Source: Bacteroidota bacterium
Lineage (GTDB): Bacteria > Bacteroidota > Bacteroidia > UKL13-3
Direction: 5' to 3'
DNA length: 10,640 nucleotides
Assembly: GCA_947460565.1 (NCBI GenBank)
Contig: CANHJJ010000043.1
Location: 1 to 10,640, forward strand
Part shown: positions 6,206 to 10,640 of the stretch, in pieces
Position numbering within the stretch: the first letter of the stretch is position 1
How the letters are laid out: every line of letters starts with the position of its first letter
Made by a program: the position numbers and the translations under genes
The notes under the pieces: model-generated
Told to the model about the DNA's origin: nothing
Database searches by the model: none
What the model saw: the letters and a program-made list of their open reading frames with translations, nothing else

Positions 6206-9097
6206 ATGAAGAAATCAATACTTTATGCAGGCGTGTTTTTATTTTCGGCTTTCGCCACAATTAAAACCAATGCGCAAGCTCCTGCTGCTGTCAATCCCAA
6301 TCAGCCGGTATTACTTGAAAAAGTAGCAGCCGTGCCAGGTGAAGTTAAAATTGCATATGAAAAATATCGTTTGCCAAATGGCTTAACCTTAATTATTCAT
6401 GAAGATCATAGTGATCCAATCGTTCATGTTGAAGTAACCTATCACGTAGGTTCTGCTCGCGAATCTGCCGGTAAATCAGGCTTTGCACATTTCTTTGAGC
6501 ATATGATGTTTCAAGGTTCTGTTCATGTGAAAGACGAAGAGCATTTTAAAATTGTTCAAGGTGCGGGCGGGCAAATGAATGGTACTACCAATCGTGATAG
6601 AACTAATTATTTCGAAACCATGCCAGCAAACTACCTAGAAACTGCTTTGTGGTTAGAGGCTGATAGAATGGGCTATTTGCTTGATTCGGTTACCCAAAAG
6701 AAATTTGAAGTGCAAAGATCAACAGTTAAAAACGAAAAAGGCCAACGTGTTGACAACGTACCTTACGGTAAAACAGATGAAATCAAAGATCAAATTTTAT
6801 ATCCAGATCGCCATCCATATAGCTGGCCAACCATTGGCTACCTTGAAGATTTAGATGCAGTTAACGTTGATGATTTGAAAAACTTCTTCATGCGTTGGTA
6901 TGGGCCTAACAATGCTTGTGTTGTTGTAGCAGGTGATATTAATCCGGCTGAGGTATTAAAATTGACAGAGAAATATTTTAACCCAATTCCAAAAGGACCA
7001 GAAGTGAAAAATATGCGCATTGAGTCAGTTCGTTTGCCAGATAACAAATATGCAAACTATGGGGATAATGTTTATCTACCTTTGTATTATGTGGTATTTC
7101 CAAGTGTAAAATCGTTCCATCCAGATGAGCCTGCATTAGACATCTTAGCTTTTGCTTTAGGAAATGGTAATAACTCAATTTTCTATAAAAATTTTGTTAA
7201 ACCTGAAAAAGCAGTTCAAGCAAATGTGTTTAATAGTACATCTGAATTGGCTGGTGAGTTTACCATTCAAATGGTAACTTTTCCTGATGGTGAAACTGAC
7301 GCTGAAACTTTAATGAAATCAACATTGGATGAATTTGAAAAAAATGGTATTAATGATGATGATTTAAATAGAGCAAAAGGTCAATATGAAACTCAAATAA
7401 TTGCATCAAATCAGAGCATTGCTGCTCGCGCCTCTCAATTAAGCCAATTGTGGTACTTGGGTAAAAATAATTACAACTTGAATGATGAAATAGCAAGGTA
7501 TAATAAGGTTACTAAAGAAGATGTTATGCGTGTTTTTAATCAATATATAAAAGGTAAAAATTATGCTATGGTTAATGTTTTTCCTAAGAGAACAAATGCA
7601 GCTAGTGGTGGAAAAGAAAAAGAAGAAACCAAAGCTGTTACCACCTCAGGTGCCAGATCTTCAACTGAATTAGAGTATAAGGGTTTAAGCTATACAACGC
7701 CTAAAGATAATTTTGACAGAAGCAAGCGTCCTGAAGTAGGTGAAGGTAAATCACCAATCGTCCCTGATTATTTCTCAGAAAGTTGGGATAACGGTATTAA
7801 AGTGATTGGTTCTAAATCTTCAGAAAGTCCGATTGTAAACATTCTATTATCAATGAAAGGCGGAAATGTTGCTGTGGGTGACCCAGCAAAAACTGGTTTA
7901 GCAAGTCTAACTGCTGATATGATGGGTGAAGCTACCCAAAACTACACAACAGAAGCTTTTGAAAATGAATTAGACAAAATTGGTGCTAGTATCAATTTTA
8001 ATGCAGGGAAAAATTCTACTATTGTTCAAGTTAGTTGTTTGAAAAAGAACTTAGACCAAACTTTGAAGTTATTAGAAGAAAAATTAATGCGTCCGAAATT
8101 TGTTCAAGAAGACTTTAAATTGAATCAATCTCAAGCCTACCAGAGCATTAACTCACGTAAAACGGATGCAACGTATAATGCAGATTTAGCATTTAGTAAA
8201 TTGGTGTATGGCAAAACCATTTATGGTGAGCCAGAAGATGGTACATTAAAATCAATCAAAGCGCTTACCATAAAAGATGTTCAATCATATTATAACCAGT
8301 TCTATGCACCTGATTTTGCCACATTAACTATCGTTGGTGATGTAAGTAAAGAAGAGGTTCTTGCTAAAATGGCTTTTATGAAAAATTGGCAAAAGAAAAA
8401 TGTAAAATTCCCAGTAAATCCTGTTTTCCCCCAATCTGCTTCAAATAACAAACAAATTTATTTGGTTGATAAATACAAAGCGGCTCAATCTGAAATACGC
8501 TTAGGTAATTTAGGTATGAAATACGATTGGAATGATAAATATTTTAAATCAACAGCAATGAACTATCCATTAGGTGGAAGTTTTAATAGCCGGTTGAACT
8601 TAAACCTTCGTGAAGATAAAGGATTTACTTATGGTATTAATTCTAGATTTACTGCTTACAGAGATTATGAAGGATATTTTATTATTTCAACATCTGTTCG
8701 TACCTCTTCAACTGATAGCTCAATGAAAGAGATTATGAATGAAGTTAACGGATTCCGTGAAAATGGAATTTCTGATGATGAGATGAAATTTATGAAGTCA
8801 TCTATTACTCAATCTGACGCCTTGCGTTATGAGACCAATGGTCAAAAGGCAGGTTTTTTAAACCGTGTTGTAGAGTTGAGTTTACCTTCAGATTATATCA
8901 AACAACAAAATGGTATCATAAAAAACCTTACAAAGGAAGAAATCAATCAATTAGCCAAGGAAAACCTTAACCCTGATAAAATGATTTATATGATTGTGGG
9001 CGATAAAGAAAAAATTCAAAAACCATTAGAGAAATTAGGATATAAAATCGTTGATTATAAAGAAGTTGAAGTCGTAACTCCTGTTTATCAGAGATAA
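6206..9097 (+). CDS. Secreted double-domain M16-family zinc metallopeptidase
   Basis: Insulinase/pitrilysin-family peptidase of 963 residues, expected in the periplasm or envelope, degrading peptides in a clamshell chamber. The N-terminus is a signal peptide (Lys-Lys, hydrophobic 4-18, likely cleavage after Asn-Ala-Gln near residue 24). The first M16 unit (about 47-460) has the inverted zinc motif H95-F-F-E-H99 and the third ligand, probably Glu177 (VKNE). The second unit (about 515-950) lacks the motif: the equivalent segment GLASLTADMM (563-572) replaces both His and the Glu. It keeps the R-x3-GFTY motif (Arg802, Tyr809), which in the family contacts substrate. A Lys/Glu/Thr/Ser-rich linker at about 460-515 joins the halves. 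One chain therefore carries the catalytic half and the non-catalytic half that other bacteria may encode as two genes. It is flanked by terminators and so is probably transcribed alone. An A-rich tract precedes the ATG in place of a Shine-Dalgarno sequence. Confidence 0.95.
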   Translation: MKKSILYAGVFLFSAFATIKTNAQAPAAVNPNQPVLLEKVAAVPGEVKIAYEKYRLPNGLTLIIHEDHSDPIVHVEVTYHVGSARESAGKSGFAHFFEHMMFQGSVHVKDEEHFKIVQGAGGQMNGTTNRDRTNYFETMPANYLETALWLEADRMGYLLDSVTQKKFEVQRSTVKNEKGQRVDNVPYGKTDEIKDQILYPDRHPYSWPTIGYLEDLDAVNVDDLKNFFMRWYGPNNACVVVAGDINPAEVLKLTEKYFNPIPKGPEVKNMRIESVRLPDNKYANYGDNVYLPLYYVVFPSVKSFHPDEPALDILAFALGNGNNSIFYKNFVKPEKAVQANVFNSTSELAGEFTIQMVTFPDGETDAETLMKSTLDEFEKNGINDDDLNRAKGQYETQIIASNQSIAARASQLSQLWYLGKNNYNLNDEIARYNKVTKEDVMRVFNQYIKGKNYAMVNVFPKRTNAASGGKEKEETKAVTTSGARSSTELEYKGLSYTTPKDNFDRSKRPEVGEGKSPIVPDYFSESWDNGIKVIGSKSSESPIVNILLSMKGGNVAVGDPAKTGLASLTADMMGEATQNYTTEAFENELDKIGASINFNAGKNSTIVQVSCLKKNLDQTLKLLEEKLMRPKFVQEDFKLNQSQAYQSINSRKTDATYNADLAFSKLVYGKTIYGEPEDGTLKSIKALTIKDVQSYYNQFYAPDFATLTIVGDVSKEEVLAKMAFMKNWQKKNVKFPVNPVFPQSASNNKQIYLVDKYKAAQSEIRLGNLGMKYDWNDKYFKSTAMNYPLGGSFNSRLNLNLREDKGFTYGINSRFTAYRDYEGYFIISTSVRTSSTDSSMKEIMNEVNGFRENGISDDEMKFMKSSITQSDALRYETNGQKAGFLNRVVELSLPSDYIKQQNGIIKNLTKEEINQLAKENLNPDKMIYMIVGDKEKIQKPLEKLGYKIVDYKEVEVVTPVYQR

Positions 9098-9117
9098 TTT
9101 TAACCAAAAGCTATATG

Positions 9118-9149
9118 AAGCGCCCACGCATTGCGTGGGCGCTTTTATT
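9118..9149 (+). terminator. Rho-independent terminator after the M16 peptidase
   Basis: A perfect 12-bp stem, AAGCGCCCACGC (9118-9129) with its complement at 9133-9144, closes an ATT loop and is followed by TTATTTT. The GC-rich stem stands out in this AT-rich region and begins 20 bases after the peptidase stop. Confidence 0.92.
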
Positions 9150-9232
9150 TTATAGAAATGAAGGGGGTATCCGTAATTTATTTGCTTCAAATCCATGTCA
9201 TTTGAATGTTTTTTTACAGTTAGGGGTAAATA

Positions 9233-9285
9233 ATTTGTTAATAGGTTGTTAATTGCGACAACATAACAAATCGTTAATTTGTTAT
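9233..9285 (+). promoter_or_regulatory. Candidate leader with competing hairpins over the start codon
   Basis: The element ATAACAAAT (9263-9271) can pair with ATTTGTTAT (9277-9285), giving a 9-bp stem with a 5-base loop that includes the TTG start at 9279. The same element can instead pair upstream with ATTTGTTA (9233-9240) over 8 bp. That alternative encloses a second stem, GTTGT (9245-9249) with ACAAC (9258-9262). The two states exclude each other. Stems are A/T-rich and no transcription start is known, so a translational switch is a hypothesis. Confidence 0.3.
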
Positions 9286-10415
9286 CAGAAATTGAGAAAC
9301 ACTTGAAAACAGCAAAAGATAAAAATATATGGCATTATGTGATACACCTAATGCACACTCATGATTGTGTAATTGTACCCAATTTTGGAGGATTTTTATT
9401 ACATGCCGAATACGCTAGCATTGATGCTATTTCTGAATTAATGCAACCTAGTAATAGAAAGGTTTCTTTTAATCAAAAGCTGAATTTAAATGATGGTTTG
9501 TTGGCAACCTTCATTGCGGATGAATTGAAAATATCATATTCAGACTCTATCAAATTAATAGATATTGAATTGCAGGCTTTTTTGCAAAATTTAGAAAATG
9601 AAAAGAGAATAGAAATTGACTTGTTAGGTACATTTATACTAAATGACTCAAATTATTTTCAATTCATTCCAAATACCAGAACCAATTTCTTAATGTCTGC
9701 TTTTGGATTGCAGCCATTGCAATTGCATTCTAATAAGGTTTCTAGTTCGCCATTAGAAAAAGTTGCAAAAACTGCTGAAAAGAAATTAAATACAACAAAT
9801 AGATCCCCAAAAGTATCTAAAAATGCTAAAAGAAAGAGATCAGGTATTTGGTATTCAATATTGGCTACTTTTATGGTAGTGGTGCTCTTATTTAATGCCT
9901 ATATTTTGCTTGAAACCTATCCAGTAGCGCCTTTGAGCAATGCGATTTCAAAAATGAATTTATCTTCAAAATTTGAAGAATTGTTTAGTTATAAAAACTC
10001 GGAAATAAAGGAGCATAAAGTTGAATCTCCTAATAAAGAATTAAAAGTTATAGAGCATAAAGCAATAGCCCAAATAAAAGTTGATTCAGCTGTTTCTGCA
10101 AATGCACCTCAAGCTGAGATTGAATCTGTTGTTGAATCAAATATTGAAAATAATAACACAGCTTTTAGCATGCATGAAGGAGATTCAGTATACTATATTA
10201 TTGTGGGTGCTTTCAGACATAACAAAAGGGCGACTGCGCTATCAGAGAAATTAAAAAACAATGGATACAATGCTTCAGAGGTAGTGAAACCTAAGAAGTT
10301 TCATTTCAAATTGGTTACTGTAGGATCTTTCTCAAGCATGTATGAAGTTTCTAAATCATTAACTCGTGTTCAAGAAGAGATACCTGATGCTTGGGTTTGC
10401 ATGAGTGTTAAATAG
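9279..10415 (+). CDS. HU-CCDC81 domain, transmembrane helix and SPOR domain protein
   Basis: Membrane protein of 378 residues with three parts. Residues about 15-150 form an HU-CCDC81-type region, the HU/IHF-related fold common in Bacteroidota, marked by HDCVIVPNFGGFL (28-40) and the GTFI segment near 117-120. A basic stretch (KNAKRKR, 181-187) is followed by one transmembrane helix (about 190-211), so the HU part faces the cytoplasm. After a variable Lys/Glu/Ser-rich linker comes a SPOR domain at about 304-377 (YYIIVGAF at 305-312; LVTVGSF at 345-351), which in the family binds septal peptidoglycan stripped of stem peptides. The protein may therefore link DNA or a cytoplasmic partner to the cell wall, as proposed for this architecture. 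Start choice: an in-frame stop lies at 9264-9266 and the next ATG (9351) would cut off the first helix of the HU domain, so TTG at 9279 is the best start. It converges on the gene at the right edge. Confidence 0.9.
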   Translation: MLSEIEKHLKTAKDKNIWHYVIHLMHTHDCVIVPNFGGFLLHAEYASIDAISELMQPSNRKVSFNQKLNLNDGLLATFIADELKISYSDSIKLIDIELQAFLQNLENEKRIEIDLLGTFILNDSNYFQFIPNTRTNFLMSAFGLQPLQLHSNKVSSSPLEKVAKTAEKKLNTTNRSPKVSKNAKRKRSGIWYSILATFMVVVLLFNAYILLETYPVAPLSNAISKMNLSSKFEELFSYKNSEIKEHKVESPNKELKVIEHKAIAQIKVDSAVSANAPQAEIESVVESNIENNNTAFSMHEGDSVYYIIVGAFRHNKRATALSEKLKNNGYNASEVVKPKKFHFKLVTVGSFSSMYEVSKSLTRVQEEIPDAWVCMSVK

Positions 10416-10469
10416 AATAATTCGATTGCATTTTATTTATCTATATCTCTTTCCTAAACTCCTTTATCC

Positions 10470-10640
10470 TTAGCGCACTTCAATCTCATCTACAAAAATA
10501 AAGGCATCACCACCAAAACCTTGATGACCTTGGGGCAGTGCACCATAGTTTCTTGCTATAACTTTAATATATCGTGTTTTTAACTTTTGAGACAATTGAC
10601 CCGTTAATTTTTTTACAATGTTTTCATTTGTGTTCCAAGC
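10470..10640 (-). CDS. C-terminal fragment, probably of a beta-N-acetylhexosaminidase (GH20-like)
   Basis: Read on the minus strand, a frame open from the window edge encodes 56 residues ending in TAA (complement of 10470-10472); the 5' part lies outside the window. The sequence contains a strand motif RYIKVIARNYGALP, then a Gly-rich turn QGFGGDAFIF and the final VDEIEVR. This resembles the terminal beta-sandwich of Bacteroidota GH20 enzymes, where RYIKV-K-A-x-NYG-x-LP...GG-x-AFIFVDEI-like ends are common. Such enzymes remove terminal GlcNAc/GalNAc from glycans, usually as secreted or lipoproteins. The catalytic domain is not visible, so another glycoside hydrolase or discoidin-type protein with the same terminal module is possible. 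It is convergent with the HU/SPOR gene, 54 bases apart. Confidence 0.72.
   Translation of the reverse strand, partial: AWNTNENIVKKLTGQLSQKLKTRYIKVIARNYGALPQGHQGFGGDAFIFVDEIEVR

Noticed and set aside
6978..7178. Minus-strand short open frames opposite the M16 gene (also 6838-7047)
   Set aside because: Antisense shadows of a long conserved reading frame.
1..10640. Mobile element, CRISPR array, tRNA, rRNA or defence system
   Set aside because: No transposase or integrase motifs, no terminal inverted repeats, no regular spacer-repeat pattern and no tRNA-like cloverleaf were seen; the genes are of housekeeping and envelope type.

Overview
The window looks like a chromosomal segment of a low-GC member of the Bacteroidota (Sphingobacteriia/Chitinophagia-like; the class is only a guess). 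The evidence is protein content: a long CcmF-type cytochrome c assembly protein, a double-domain M16 peptidase, an HU-CCDC81/SPOR membrane protein and a PAP2 enzyme with an SSHA variant motif. Starts are preceded by A/T-rich leaders without Shine-Dalgarno sequences, and there are promoter boxes of the Bacteroidota type (TTG, about 20 bases, TAnnTTTG). I see no phage, transposon, CRISPR, tRNA or rRNA, and no intergenic stretch exceeds 300 bases.

Layout. Positions 1-885 hold the 3' part of an unrecognised gene cut by the left edge. About 40 bases later begins a tight co-directional run with stop/start overlaps: SAM-dependent methyltransferase (927-1664), PAP2 phosphatase (1661-2221) and ZIP metal transporter (2221-2940). 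This run converges on a minus-strand ccmF-like gene (2970-5369). A 268-base divergent region (5370-5637) carries a TATGTTTG box on each strand and a perfect 9-9-9 inverted repeat across the plus-strand promoter. Next come a 123-residue protein of unknown function (5638-6009) with a strong terminator, then a secreted M16 zinc peptidase (6206-9097) with its own GC-rich terminator. A 181-base gap with competing possible hairpins precedes a HU-CCDC81/TM/SPOR protein that appears to start with TTG (9279-10415). At the right edge a minus-strand reading frame (10470-10640) encodes the last 56 residues of a protein resembling the C-terminus of Bacteroidota beta-N-acetylhexosaminidases.

Functionally this is mostly envelope and housekeeping biology: lipid-phosphate turnover, divalent metal transport, cytochrome c maturation, periplasmic proteolysis and a cell-wall-binding SPOR protein. 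No defence or biosynthetic system is evident. The most interesting leads are regulatory: the possible mutually exclusive hairpins over the TTG start of the HU/SPOR gene, and the operator-like inverted repeat upstream of the 123-residue protein.
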